From positions 310,001 to 374,000 of the forward strand of contig NZ_PJAI02000001.1 of assembly GCF_002843355.2 (NCBI RefSeq): 64,000 nt of DNA, in the 5' to 3' direction. The notes beneath the pieces are model-generated. The model saw only the letters and a list, made by a program, of their open reading frames with translations. It was not told the DNA's origin and did no database searches. The translations under genes were made by a program, and so were the position numbers. How positions within the stretch are numbered: the stretch's first letter is position 1; each line of letters begins with the position of its first letter. The DNA is from Colwellia echini (GTDB lineage: Bacteria > Pseudomonadota > Gammaproteobacteria > Enterobacterales > Alteromonadaceae). Shown here one piece after another: positions 9,786 to 19,137 of this stretch.

Positions 9786-10526
9786 ATGTTGGATAACTCA
9801 AACGTAAGTGAAAACTATTTAGCAGATGAAGCCGCTATTGCCATTGAAATTAATGGTGTTAGTTATGCGGTTATGATGGCTACGCCTGAAGACATAACAG
9901 ACTTCGCCATTGGTTTTTTATTTAGTGAATCTATTATTAATCACTTCTATGACATTCATGACATACAAGATCACGCAAGTCAGTATGGTTTAACAATCCA
10001 AATAACGATCGCAAATCGTTGTAATCAATTACTTAAGCACAGGGTACGTCAACTAAAAGGCGTAAGTGGTTGTGGTATGTGTGGTACGCAAGCGCTTAAT
10101 CAAGCCTTTCCGGAGCAATCAATTTTACCACAATCAAGTCCCCCCCAAGAAAATGTATTAACTCATTTGCGAGAAAAATTAAATAAGTGGCAAGAGCGCG
10201 CTAAGCACAGTGGTGCTATGCATGCAGCATTCTGGTTAGATAAAGACGCGAATATACAGCTTTGTCGAGAAGATATTGGTAGGCACAACGCGTTAGATAA
10301 ACTTATTGGCGCATTGATCCAAGAAAAGGTATCTCCTCAATCTGGAATCTTATTAATAACGAGTCGTTGTAGTAGTGAACTTATTCAAAAAACACTACGA
10401 TTTGGTGCAACAACATTAATGAGTTTAGCTTCGCCGAGTCAATTAGCTGTTAATTTAGCAAGCACCCATAACTTAAATTTGATCCACTTACCAAGACATA
10501 AATTACCTATTTATTACATGCCATAA
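9786..10526 (+). CDS. fdhD: Formate dehydrogenase accessory sulfurtransferase FdhD
   Basis: A 246-residue cytoplasmic protein matching FdhD, which transfers sulfur from IscS to the molybdenum cofactor so that formate-dehydrogenase-type enzymes become active. The conserved catalytic pair is visible as C96-G-M-C99 in GVSGCGMCGT, and the C-terminal CREDIGRHNALDKLIG and TSRCSSELIQK blocks are characteristic. Its partner is almost certainly the molybdopterin oxidoreductase 299 bp downstream, although an intergenic repeat separates them. An fdhD-oxidoreductase pair within a polysaccharide locus is not an obvious part of agar breakdown. An alternative start inside the N-terminus cannot be excluded because no strong Shine-Dalgarno is visible. 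Confidence 0.93.
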   Translation: MLDNSNVSENYLADEAAIAIEINGVSYAVMMATPEDITDFAIGFLFSESIINHFYDIHDIQDHASQYGLTIQITIANRCNQLLKHRVRQLKGVSGCGMCGTQALNQAFPEQSILPQSSPPQENVLTHLREKLNKWQERAKHSGAMHAAFWLDKDANIQLCREDIGRHNALDKLIGALIQEKVSPQSGILLITSRCSSELIQKTLRFGATTLMSLASPSQLAVNLASTHNLNLIHLPRHKLPIYYMP

Positions 10527-10590
10527 AAGATGCGTAATAAAAGCTTTATTGCAGAGTAGAAATTTCACTGTTTACAAAAAATTGATAATA

Positions 10591-10801
10591 AAAAATCTGA
10601 ATTCTGGATAAGCAAAATGCTACAACAGCGCTAATTATGCGTAGTCACTTATATTAGCTGCGTTGTGAAAACTCCCAATAACCAGTTATTGGCTTTGTTT
10701 TCTCTCCTTGAAAAACAATAATTAAAACTATTGTAGATGTGTAAAAATAACCAATTGATATTATTAGGTTATACATATTTATTATCACGAGTTCAGATTA
10801 G
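10591..10801 (+). repeat. Dispersed intergenic repeat, copy B (MITE-like)
   Basis: About 210 bp filling most of the gap between fdhD and its partner oxidoreductase. Ends read CTGAATTCTGGATAAG and TTATCACGAGTTCAGATTA, an imperfect inverted pair. The core CCCAATAACCAGTTATTGGC and the CTCCTTGAAAAACAATAATTAAAACTATTG block match copies A and C. It may carry promoter or termination activity for the downstream gene. Confidence 0.65.
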
Positions 10802-10825
10802 ATAAAGTGCTTAGAGGCCATAAAG

Positions 10826-13114
10826 ATGAAAAATAATATCCCCTTAAAAGCTGGTGGTTTAGCATCGGTTCAGTCGACTATTAAACATTTATTAAAGAGT
10901 AAAAGAACCAAAAATAACATTAAAAACTTACTGCGCGTTAATCAAAGTGATGGGTTTGACTGCCCAGGTTGTGCTTGGGGTGATAATACTAAAGGCACTT
11001 TTCAGTTTTGTGAAAATGGTGCTAAAGCTGTTGCGTGGGAGTCAACCGATAAAAAGGTTACTCCATTATTTTTCAAAGAGTATAGTGTTACTCAACTCAT
11101 GCAACAGGGGGATTATTGGTTAGAATACCAAGGTCGATTAAGCCAACCTGTACGCTATAACAAAGCAACGGATCATTACGAGGCTGTTAGTTGGCAGCAA
11201 GCTTTTAAAATTATAGCTAATAAACTAAAAAATTTAGAAAACCCAAATGAGGTTGAGCTATACACTTCTGGACGAGCAAGTAATGAAGCATCTTATTTAT
11301 ATCAACTTTTTGGTCGTTTATATGGCACAAATAATTTTCCTGACTGTTCAAATATGTGCCATGAAGCGAGTGGTATAGCCTTAAATGATGCTATTGGTGT
11401 TGCTAAAGGCACTGTTGTTTTAGATGACTTTAATCATGCTAGCGCTATATTCGTTTGGGGGCAAAACCCAGGGACGAATCATCCTAGGATGATGAATGCA
11501 TTAAGATCAGCAGCTAAAGGTGGTTGTAAAATAGTTACCTTTAACAACTTAAAAGAAGTAGCGTTGGATAAATTTGCTAGCCCACAAAACCCTAAAGAAT
11601 TATTAACCTCGGCCTCAACACAAATCAGCCACAAATACTTTACGCCAAAGCTAGGCGGTGATTTTTCTGCGGCACGAGGTATCGCAAAAGTCATTATTGA
11701 AGAGTACGCAGATAAAATTAATACCGACTTTATCGCTAAGCATGCAAGTCAATTTGACGCTTATACTGATGTGGTTAAAGCAACTCCTTGGAATGAGATT
11801 GAAGAACAGTCAGGGTTAAGCCAAGCTGAATTGCAACAGGCTGCATTAGTTTTTAAAGACAGTGAGCGTGTGATAAGTACCTGGGCGATGGGAATTACTC
11901 AGCATAAAAACTCAGTGGATACCATTCGTGAAATAACTAACCTTCATTTGTTATGTGGTCAAATAGGAAAAACAGGTGCAGGTTTATCGCCTGTGCGTGG
12001 CCATAGTAATGTGCAGGGTAATCGCACAATGGGTATCAATGAAAAACCAACACATGCTTTTATTGACCGATTAAATAAACATTTAGGTACACAAATACCA
12101 ACCTTAGGTGGTCATAATGTAAATGCGGCGATTAAAGCGCTTCACAGTAAACAAAGTAAAGTTATTATTTGTTTAGGTGGAAATATTGCCGCAGCTGCAC
12201 CTGATTCAAATTTTGTTTTTCAAGCATTAAAAAATAGCGAACTAAATGTTCAAATTAGCACTAAATTAAATAGAAGCCATTTGCTGGTAGGAGATGACGC
12301 GTTAATATTGCCTTGCTTAGGTAGAACTGAATTAGATCTACAAAAAACAGGCCCGCAAAAAATAACCGTTGAAGACACTTTTAGTATGGTTCACGCGTCG
12401 CACGGTATGTCGACACCTGCCAGTAATGACTGTCGTTCTGAAACTGATATTGTGGCCAGTATTGCGCATAATACATTACCAGAAGGGAGAATAGATTGGC
12501 TTGAACTACGTGATGATTATTCGAAAATAAGAGACCTGATCGCTCAAACAATTGATGGTTTTGAAAATTATAATCAAAAAATAGCAGAGCCACATGGTTT
12601 TCATTTAGCTAACAATGCGACTAATCTTATATGGAAAACTGCGTCTAACAAAGCAAACTTTAACCCCGTACACTTACCTAAGTACATTATCCCAGAAAAA
12701 ATTGTGGCGAAAATTGCAGAGCAGAAAGAGCAGGTGTTTATTTTACAAAGCTTACGTTCTCACGATCAATTTAATACCACCATTTATGGTTTAGATGACA
12801 GGTACAGAGGTATTAAAAATGATCGAAAAATTATTTTTATCAATTCCCTAGATGCTCAAAAAAATGATCTCGCTGAAGGTGAATTAGTTGAAGTTCAATC
12901 GTTATGGGATGATGGTATAGTAAGGCTTATAGATGGCTATAAACTGGTTTTCTATGAAATACCGCAAGGTAACCTAGCGGCTTATTATCCGGAAACAAAT
13001 CCATTAGTACCATTGGATAGCTATGGGGATAAATCTTTTACGCCTACGTCAAAATCAATTCCAGTCTGTCTGCGTAAATCCAAACAAGTGCACATTAATA
13101 TTAAAAATATGTAG
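10826..13114 (+). CDS. FdhF/YdeP-family molybdopterin oxidoreductase
   Basis: A 762-residue soluble protein of the YdeP branch of the DMSO reductase superfamily. An N-terminal cysteine cluster CPGCAW...FC (C46, C49, C62) suits an iron-sulfur site, and C178 in CSNMCHEAS aligns by context with the selenocysteine ligand of FdhF, so the Mo ligand would be cysteine. Later blocks (GMGITQHKNSVDTIREITNLHLLCGQIGKTGAGLSPVRGHSNVQG, shortened here to the HKNS...GQIGKTG and GHSNVQG motifs) are typical of this family. No signal peptide, so it acts in the cytoplasm. The reaction of YdeP-type enzymes is not settled; formate oxidation is only one possibility. Partner genes are fdhD upstream and a HAD phosphatase 75 bp downstream. 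In this locus it might oxidise formate produced from O-methyl groups of algal galactose, which is inference. Confidence 0.88.
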   Translation: MKNNIPLKAGGLASVQSTIKHLLKSKRTKNNIKNLLRVNQSDGFDCPGCAWGDNTKGTFQFCENGAKAVAWESTDKKVTPLFFKEYSVTQLMQQGDYWLEYQGRLSQPVRYNKATDHYEAVSWQQAFKIIANKLKNLENPNEVELYTSGRASNEASYLYQLFGRLYGTNNFPDCSNMCHEASGIALNDAIGVAKGTVVLDDFNHASAIFVWGQNPGTNHPRMMNALRSAAKGGCKIVTFNNLKEVALDKFASPQNPKELLTSASTQISHKYFTPKLGGDFSAARGIAKVIIEEYADKINTDFIAKHASQFDAYTDVVKATPWNEIEEQSGLSQAELQQAALVFKDSERVISTWAMGITQHKNSVDTIREITNLHLLCGQIGKTGAGLSPVRGHSNVQGNRTMGINEKPTHAFIDRLNKHLGTQIPTLGGHNVNAAIKALHSKQSKVIICLGGNIAAAAPDSNFVFQALKNSELNVQISTKLNRSHLLVGDDALILPCLGRTELDLQKTGPQKITVEDTFSMVHASHGMSTPASNDCRSETDIVASIAHNTLPEGRIDWLELRDDYSKIRDLIAQTIDGFENYNQKIAEPHGFHLANNATNLIWKTASNKANFNPVHLPKYIIPEKIVAKIAEQKEQVFILQSLRSHDQFNTTIYGLDDRYRGIKNDRKIIFINSLDAQKNDLAEGELVEVQSLWDDGIVRLIDGYKLVFYEIPQGNLAAYYPETNPLVPLDSYGDKSFTPTSKSIPVCLRKSKQVHINIKNM

Positions 13115-13153
13115 GGTCTGTTGTAAAAAAATCTCGAAAGATCAACAGACCCT
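13113..13153. terminator. Hairpin of AGGGTCTGTTG inverted repeats
   Basis: Perfect 11-bp inverted arms AGGGTCTGTTG and CAACAGACCCT, overlapping the stop codon of the oxidoreductase. There is no T-run after it. The right arm plus CTAATG recurs at 40246-40260, so this may be the fused ends of a lost insertion element rather than a plain terminator. Confidence 0.5.
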
Positions 13154-13189
13154 AATGGTAAATTAAAAATTATTGTAAAAAGAGGGTGT

Positions 13190-13867
13190 ATGTTAACAAA
13201 AGAAATAAAAGCAGTGTTATTTGATAAAGATGGCACTATCTTCGACAGTGAACAAATATACTGTGACTCATGGGTCGCTAGTGCAAAAGCGTTTAACGTG
13301 AATTTTACTGCCGAAATGTATGACCCATTTGTGGGAGTACGTGCTGTAGAATGTTATCAACGAGCGCATAAAATGTTTGGTGAAAGCTTCCCTATGAAAG
13401 ACTTCATTAAACATAATCGTCGCTATATAGATGATAAAAAAGCGGCGGGCATGCCAATTAAAAAAGGTTTTATAACATTCTTTGAACAAGTTAAATCATT
13501 ATCACTACCTATTGGTTTAGTTACTTCAAGCGCTCATGACGCGGCTATACTTAGCTTTACCGGTACTGATTTCATGGACTATTTTACCGTATTCATTACA
13601 GGGGATTTAGTTGATGTTGCGAAACCATCACCTGATTGTTATTTACTAGCAGCTAAAAAATTAGGAATAAAACCCGAAAATATCCTCGTTTTTGAAGACT
13701 CAAGTGCAGGCGTATCTGCAGCTACATTAGCGGGGTGTCAAACAGTAGCCATTCCAGATTATCTACCGGTCGAAAACAGTTTGTTAGATAAATGCGCCTA
13801 TGTAGTGGAAAGCTTTGAAGATGCAGATTTCATAATTGATGAAATAAGAGCTAAAACTAAGCTATAA
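13190..13867 (+). CDS. HAD-superfamily hydrolase, beta-phosphoglucomutase-like
   Basis: A 225-residue cytoplasmic HAD subfamily IA protein. Motif I is FDKDGT with D12 and D14, motif II is VTSS (about residues 111-114), the conserved lysine is in AKPSPDCY and motif IV is FEDSSAGV. The size and cap arrangement match sugar-phosphate phosphatases and beta-phosphoglucomutases such as YfbT or YcjU types. It could dephosphorylate a sugar phosphate formed during galactan breakdown. It follows the YdeP-like gene by 75 bp and may be in its transcript, although the hairpin at 13113-13153 lies between. AGAGGGTG precedes the ATG at 13190 and supports the start. Confidence 0.85.
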   Translation: MLTKEIKAVLFDKDGTIFDSEQIYCDSWVASAKAFNVNFTAEMYDPFVGVRAVECYQRAHKMFGESFPMKDFIKHNRRYIDDKKAAGMPIKKGFITFFEQVKSLSLPIGLVTSSAHDAAILSFTGTDFMDYFTVFITGDLVDVAKPSPDCYLLAAKKLGIKPENILVFEDSSAGVSAATLAGCQTVAIPDYLPVENSLLDKCAYVVESFEDADFIIDEIRAKTKL

Positions 13868-13886
13868 AATAAGTAAGAAATATTAT

Positions 13887-14084
13887 TTAACCTGAACTCG
13901 GGGTAATGAATATCTATAGCCTAATAATATCAATTAGTCACCATTATACTTCTACAATAGTTTTAAATATTGTCCTTCAAGGCGAGAAAACGAAGCCAAT
14001 AACTGGTTATTGGGAGTTTTCTTAACGAAGGAATACGGATAATTACGGCTGTTGTAGCACTTTATTTATCCCGACTCTGGTTAT
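13887..14084 (-). repeat. Dispersed intergenic repeat, copy C (inverted orientation)
   Basis: About 198 bp, reverse-complement of copies A and B. Ends: TAACCTGAACTCGGGGTAA and TTATCCCGACTCTGGTTA. The interior has CCAATAACTGGTTATTGG and CTTCAAGGCGAGAAAACGAAG. It lies in the long gap before the first GH96 gene. Confidence 0.65.
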
Positions 14085-14366
14085 TTACTATAAATACAGC
14101 ATTAATCTAAAGTGAAGGCTATTTTAATATTTAGAGATAGCTCTTACAAACTTCATGACAAATACTTGTTCGGTACTGCTCTAAATTACCTCATCAAAGA
14201 TAGCATCGTATAATTACAAAAAATATACGATTAACTTGCATGACTCACAACTCAAAGTTTAATTTTTTACACCCTCTGTATTGCCTCTTTTATTAAGGAC
14301 CTTCTCGTATTTAATATTTCAATAGCTGCGCTCTAAGATTATTTATTTATCAATTACGTTAATGTA
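14085..14366. other. Non-coding leader upstream of first GH96 gene
   Basis: No ORF with coding character is seen between repeat copy C and the operator. The stretch is AT-rich. A promoter is expected somewhere between here and 14567, but I cannot identify convincing -35/-10 boxes. Confidence 0.3.
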
Positions 14367-14397
14367 TTGTTAACAATTATCATTGTTCAATTAACAA
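14367..14397. promoter_or_regulatory. Operator pair before GH96 gene 1
   Basis: Perfect TTGTTAACAA at 14367-14376, followed at 14383-14397 by split half-sites TTGTT...AACAA with a 5-bp spacer. They lie about 190 and 170 bp before the start codon. The doubled arrangement could allow cooperative binding. Confidence 0.6.
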
Positions 14398-14567
14398 TAC
14401 TGTGTTATTTTTAACTGGATTGTTGTTTAAATAATCAATAGAGAATAACAATAACGAGATAACATGAATTCACTTAACATCATCATCATCGAATTTTATT
14501 AGCAGAATATTCGGATGAACTTAACGTAAATTGCCATGTTTCCAATAATAATTAAAAAGGAAATAGA

Positions 14568-17500
14568 ATGTATAATACAAAACAAACACTAATCAGTGCG
14601 GCTATTGCCATGTCACTGGCAGCGATCGGTACGCATGCATATGCAGATACGAGCACAATTCAAGCAGAATCATTTGTTAATTCGGGTGGCACTTTTGACG
14701 ACGGTCAACCTGATCCAGTCACTATTTATTCAGTTAATGGCACTACAGCTGTTAACTTTGTAAATGCGGAAGATTATATGGATTTCAATGTCAATGTTGA
14801 TGGCGGCGTTTATAATGTAGAGTACCTAGTAGGTACAAGTGTCGCGTCTAATACGAATATTGAATTTTTAGTGAATCAAAATGGCTCATGGGTCAGCCAA
14901 GGTACAGTTGCTGTACCTGCAGGTCAATGGGATGACTTTAAAGCGCTTACGCCTAGTCATCAAGTCACTCTACCAGCAGGCACTTCGCAAGTGCGTATCA
15001 GAGCTGTAGGCGGTAACTGGCAATGGAATATGGATTCATTTTCATTGACGGCAGTTGCAACACCAACACCAACACCAACACCAACTCCGACTCCGACTCC
15101 GACTCCGACTCCGGGTGGCTCTTCTGTAATTGTAGAAGGTGAAAACTTCTTCGAGACAGGTGGTAATGGCAATGGTTTTACAACCCGTAGTTGGGGCGGT
15201 GGAGGTCGTATTATTGCTAACGGTATTCAAACGGGTGATTGGGCTGATTATCAAGTAGATTTCCCAGCTACGGGTGAATATGACTTCAGCTCGATGATTT
15301 CTACAGAGCAAGGTAATGACAATGGTATCAATGTTTACGTTGATAATGTGCTAGTTGCTTCGTCAGAAATATCAGGTTCAAACTATAATGATTGGACAGA
15401 TACATTAATTGGTACTGGTATTTCGGTGACTCAAGGTACGCATATGGTTCGTCTTGAATCAACAAGTAGTACCAACAAATGGAACTGGTATATAGATACT
15501 TTTACATTTACTTTAGCATCGACTCCGACTCCGACTCCGACGCCGACGCCGACGCCGACGCCGACTCCAACGCCGACACCGACACCAACGCCGACACCAA
15601 CGCCGACACCGACACCAACACCAACGCCGACACCAACACCAACGCCGACTCCAACGCCGACGCCGACACCAACTCCGACGCCGACACCAACGCCGACACC
15701 AACTCCGACACCAACAGAGATTCCTTTACCTGGTTTAATGCGTGGTGAAGTAACGGGGGCTGCTAACTGGACAGAAACAAATCCTAATTGGGTTCGAACT
15801 ACTGACTTTGCAGAAATTCATGACACTATCAAGGGTAATACAACCGAGATTTATACGGGAATTATCTCTGATGCTGACGGTATTATTTCGTTCTTTGAAG
15901 ATATGGATGACAGTGTACGTTTAACCGTTGCGGGTCAACTCGTTCTTTCAGATGATAGCTGGCAAAACTCAACACAAGCGGTTGCTGTGAATATTGGCGC
16001 TGGTGATATTGCTCCAGGTCAATATTCATTTGAACTACGTTTAGGTAATGCTGATGGTGGTAGCGGTCCTGTTGGAACCTCTATCGGTTTTGGCATCGAC
16101 GTTAATGGTGGTACAAACTTCTTAAAACCTGCGGAATTAGGTGCAAGTTTTTTCACTTCGAAAGGAGTAGAAAATGGTGATGTAAGTATTATTGATGGAG
16201 ATGATATTATCATCGAATTGGAAGACTTTAATACTACAGGTACTACCGGTCGTGTTGCTAGTGATCCTAACGACGGTTTCGTTGTTGGTGACACAGGCAC
16301 AAATGTAGGTTTCGTTACTAATGGTGATTATGGCGTCTACAATAATATTGCCCTTGAAGCAGGTACTTACCGTGCGTTTATCACTGTTACTACCCCAGAA
16401 ACAGGTAGCTTTGGTGCTCGTATAGATCTTGACGGAGAAACTGCATCTTGGGGCTACTTTGAAAGCACAGGTGGATGGTCTATTTCGGCTGAAAATGAAT
16501 TGTATGGTGGTGAGTTTGTTGTAGAAACATCTGGTAATCACACAATACGCGTTGAAGCAATTGGTGGTTCAGATTGGCAATGGAGTGGTGATTTTGTTCG
16601 GATAGCTAAAGTTAACGACAATACTGTTCGTACACCTGCAATCTACAATCCGGCCGATCATTATGTAGCTGAAGTTCAAGGCCCGGTGACAGGGTTACCC
16701 TTCTTGAAAGATCCGGTAGAAATATCAGCAGCTAATAAATTGTTGAAATCTGATGTTTGGTATACTTATCCACAAAATCGCGATTTTTACGATGCAGATA
16801 ATGGTGGTCAAGAAGGCGATTATGCTGACTTTGGTGCTACGGGGTCTTTCTGGGGGCACCCACCTGAATCCGATTTCTATGATGAAACAGTGATCATGGA
16901 TTGGGCGGTTAACGTTGTTGATAAATATCAAAGCGAAGGTCTTGAATATACCGCTCGAGGAGAGTTTGACTGGGGGTACGGTTGGTTTACTGAGTATGTA
17001 ACGAGTCCTCAATCTCATTATGTTCAAACTCTTGATGATCGTAATGTGAGAATGACATTTATGGGTTACTTAAGCCATAACGGTCATAACAACAATTGGT
17101 TAAGTAATCATAGTCCTGCGTTTGTGCCTTTTATGAAGTCGCAAGTAGATCAACTATTAAAAGCTAATCCAGATAAGTTAATGTTTGATACACAAACCAA
17201 CTCTACCCGCTCAACCGATATGCGAACTTTCGGTGGCGACTTCTCGCCATATGCAATGGAGAACTTCCGTATATGGTTAGATAAAAAGTACAGTAGCGCA
17301 GCTCTTGCAAACATGGGTATTAACGACATTAATACCTTTGATTACAAACAGCACTTACTTGATGCCGGTGTAACGCATACTTCGTTCTCAAATGCTGCAG
17401 ATACAGTTACAGGTAATATTCCGATGCTTGAAGACTTCTTATACTTCAACCGTGACGTTTGGAATCAGAAGTTCGGTGAAGTATTGTCTTATATTCGTGA

Positions 17501-18530
17501 AACACACCCTGATATTGAAATTGGTGCAAGTACACAATTATTTGAATCACGAGGTTATATCTTTAACGAGAATATTACTTTCTTATCTGGTGAATTAAAC
17601 TTAGGTGCTAGAACATCTACAGCTGAATTACCAACCAATATTCTTGTTCACTTAAAAGGTGCACAAGCGATTAATAAACCGTTAGCCTACGCCCCATACC
17701 CTTGGGAGTTTGAAGAACTTCGTGTTAAAAATGCTCCTCGTTTCGGTCGTGGCTGGGTTGCGCAAGCTTACGCTTATGGCGGCTTGTTTTCTATTCCTGC
17801 AAACGTTTGGGTAGGCGGTGATGTATTTACTTGGTCTCCTGGTGCTGATAACTATCGTGACATCTACAAATTTGTTCGTGCAAATGAGCAGTTGTTCGAT
17901 GATTACACCTCGTATGCGAAAGTCGGTCTTGTTCATGCTATGTACTCATCAATGAAAGCAGGTTTCATTGATGGTGGTAATCAGGTGCAATCAAGTGTGA
18001 AAATCCTTACGGAAGACAATATAAACTTTGACATGTTAGTGTTTGGTGATGCAGGTTATCCTGTTGTGCCGCGTGCCGAAGATTTTAACAAGTTTGATCA
18101 TATCTTTTATGACGGCGACTTGAATTACTTAACGGCTGAGCAACAAGCTGTGTTAGATGCACAAGGCAGCAAGGTTAGACACATAGGCCAACGTGGTACT
18201 ATTGATGATTTAGTTATCAATGTGAATATTAATGGTACAGTTTCTAACGCAACAGTATCCGCAGTTTCTCGTATTCACGAGACTAATGTCAATGCACCGT
18301 ATGTTGTACATTTAGTTAACCGTCCATTTGCTGGTGGTGTAACACCAACACTTAACGGTGTTGCAGTAGCGATTCCAGCGAGCTACTTCCCGCAAGCTGT
18401 AACAGCGGCAACGATACACTTACCTGATGGTACAAGTACTACGTTACCTGTTACAACCAATGCAAATGGTGATGCAGTGGTAACAGTGAACAACCTTGAA
18501 GTGTGGGGTATATTAGAATTAGCTCATTAA
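14568..18530 (+). CDS. Secreted multimodular alpha-agarase candidate (GH96) with three CBM6-like modules
   Basis: A 1320-residue exported enzyme. Order: signal peptide (about 1-26, cut near AYA-DTS), CBM6-like module (about 28-162), Thr-Pro linker (about 164-182), second CBM6-like module (about 184-314), long Thr-Pro linker (about 318-383), PA14-like beta-sandwich (about 388-528), third CBM6-like module (about 545-680) and a catalytic region (about 700-1320). The catalytic part matches no GH16, GH50, GH86 or GH118 pattern I know. The architecture and its twin with thrombospondin type 3 repeats fit GH96 alpha-agarases, which cut the alpha-1,3 bonds of agarose to give agarotetraose. The family call rests on recall of that architecture and not on an alignment. 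AAAAAGGAAATAG precedes ATG. Regulation probably involves the operator pair at 14367-14397; a strong terminator follows at 18560. Confidence 0.75.
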   Translation: MYNTKQTLISAAIAMSLAAIGTHAYADTSTIQAESFVNSGGTFDDGQPDPVTIYSVNGTTAVNFVNAEDYMDFNVNVDGGVYNVEYLVGTSVASNTNIEFLVNQNGSWVSQGTVAVPAGQWDDFKALTPSHQVTLPAGTSQVRIRAVGGNWQWNMDSFSLTAVATPTPTPTPTPTPTPTPTPGGSSVIVEGENFFETGGNGNGFTTRSWGGGGRIIANGIQTGDWADYQVDFPATGEYDFSSMISTEQGNDNGINVYVDNVLVASSEISGSNYNDWTDTLIGTGISVTQGTHMVRLESTSSTNKWNWYIDTFTFTLASTPTPTPTPTPTPTPTPTPTPTPTPTPTPTPTPTPTPTPTPTPTPTPTPTPTPTPTPTPTPTPTPTEIPLPGLMRGEVTGAANWTETNPNWVRTTDFAEIHDTIKGNTTEIYTGIISDADGIISFFEDMDDSVRLTVAGQLVLSDDSWQNSTQAVAVNIGAGDIAPGQYSFELRLGNADGGSGPVGTSIGFGIDVNGGTNFLKPAELGASFFTSKGVENGDVSIIDGDDIIIELEDFNTTGTTGRVASDPNDGFVVGDTGTNVGFVTNGDYGVYNNIALEAGTYRAFITVTTPETGSFGARIDLDGETASWGYFESTGGWSISAENELYGGEFVVETSGNHTIRVEAIGGSDWQWSGDFVRIAKVNDNTVRTPAIYNPADHYVAEVQGPVTGLPFLKDPVEISAANKLLKSDVWYTYPQNRDFYDADNGGQEGDYADFGATGSFWGHPPESDFYDETVIMDWAVNVVDKYQSEGLEYTARGEFDWGYGWFTEYVTSPQSHYVQTLDDRNVRMTFMGYLSHNGHNNNWLSNHSPAFVPFMKSQVDQLLKANPDKLMFDTQTNSTRSTDMRTFGGDFSPYAMENFRIWLDKKYSSAALANMGINDINTFDYKQHLLDAGVTHTSFSNAADTVTGNIPMLEDFLYFNRDVWNQKFGEVLSYIRETHPDIEIGASTQLFESRGYIFNENITFLSGELNLGARTSTAELPTNILVHLKGAQAINKPLAYAPYPWEFEELRVKNAPRFGRGWVAQAYAYGGLFSIPANVWVGGDVFTWSPGADNYRDIYKFVRANEQLFDDYTSYAKVGLVHAMYSSMKAGFIDGGNQVQSSVKILTEDNINFDMLVFGDAGYPVVPRAEDFNKFDHIFYDGDLNYLTAEQQAVLDAQGSKVRHIGQRGTIDDLVINVNINGTVSNATVSAVSRIHETNVNAPYVVHLVNRPFAGGVTPTLNGVAVAIPASYFPQAVTAATIHLPDGTSTTLPVTTNANGDAVVTVNNLEVWGILELAH
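15060..15114 (+). repeat. Thr-Pro linker repeat 1 in GH96 gene 1
   Basis: Low-complexity (Thr-Pro)n coding tract built from CCAACA/CCGACT hexamers, separating the first two CBM6-like modules. Flexible extended linkers of this kind are usual in secreted marine polysaccharidases. Confidence 0.9.
15521..15716 (+). repeat. Thr-Pro linker repeat 2 in GH96 gene 1
   Basis: About 65 residues of alternating Thr and Pro between the second CBM6-like module and the PA14-like module. The hexamer composition changes along the tract (CCGACT, CCGACG, CCGACA, CCAACG), a sign of repeat expansion. In-frame length change is expected. Confidence 0.9.
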
Positions 18531-18559
18531 TTCACTAATATCTATGTAAAATAAATATA

Positions 18560-18587
18560 AAGCCTCTTATTAATAAGGGGCTTTTTT
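18560..18587 (+). terminator. Rho-independent terminator after GH96 gene 1
   Basis: AAGCCTCTTATTAATAAGG followed by GGCTTTTTT: a GC-containing stem, then a T-run, 30 bp after the stop codon. Confidence 0.85.
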
Positions 18588-18987
18588 AAAACTCCACTGC
18601 TCCGTTCTGCAATGTGTTTACACATATAGGGCTTATTATGTGCAACTCACAACCACTACATGCTAAAAGTACATGCTAAATGAGCAAAAGATAATTATTC
18701 ATTAAGCTTTGTATTACAAATTGTTGCCGCGCTAAAAAGGCGACATGGCTTCTAAACTAGCTTAGAAAATTTATGCTATGTCAGGTCGTTCAACCGTACT
18801 TATCTGTTTAAGAAAATACGATAAAATATATTGAAATCAACACCTAAGATGATTACCCCTTAATCAGACAAAGGCAAAGAAAGCTCATTCCAACAAACTA
18901 AATGTCTATAACGAGAGCTTGAAGACCAACCTTCATGTAATTTACTGACGTACCTTGGTGTGTTCATTTGTCTTAAAAAATTTACAT
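18588..18987. other. Non-coding region between GH96 genes
   Basis: About 400 bp without a credible gene. It begins after the terminator and ends at the operator before the second GH96 gene. I see no RNA gene or repeat copy in it. Confidence 0.3.
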
Positions 18988-18997
18988 TTGTTAACAA
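18988..18997. promoter_or_regulatory. Putative operator, perfect TTGTTAACAA, before GH96 gene 2
   Basis: Perfect palindrome 140 bp upstream of the lipoprotein GH96 start, so the second gene appears to have its own regulated promoter despite the tandem arrangement. Confidence 0.65.
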
Positions 18998-19137
18998 TTT
19001 ACTTTACACAATTTACAAAAGCAATTACATTGACTGTGAGAAAAATACCATGTATTTGCTGAAAGTGTGAGTTGTTAGTACTACCACCTTAAGCATTTAA
19101 CTATAAAAATAAACATTTTTCATACTGGAGAAAACCA

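Noticed and set aside
10527-10825. Molybdenum-cofactor riboswitch before the YdeP-like gene
   Set aside because: The space is almost completely filled by the dispersed repeat; no Moco-like conserved core seen.
13190-13199. ATGTTAACAA, one mismatch to the operator
   Set aside because: It is the first codons of the HAD gene, so its sequence is explained by coding.
15479-15748. ORFs of Asp/Ser/Ala or Val/Ser/Ala repeats overlapping GH96 gene 1
   Set aside because: Out-of-frame readings of the Thr-Pro hexamer repeat; no start signal or homology.
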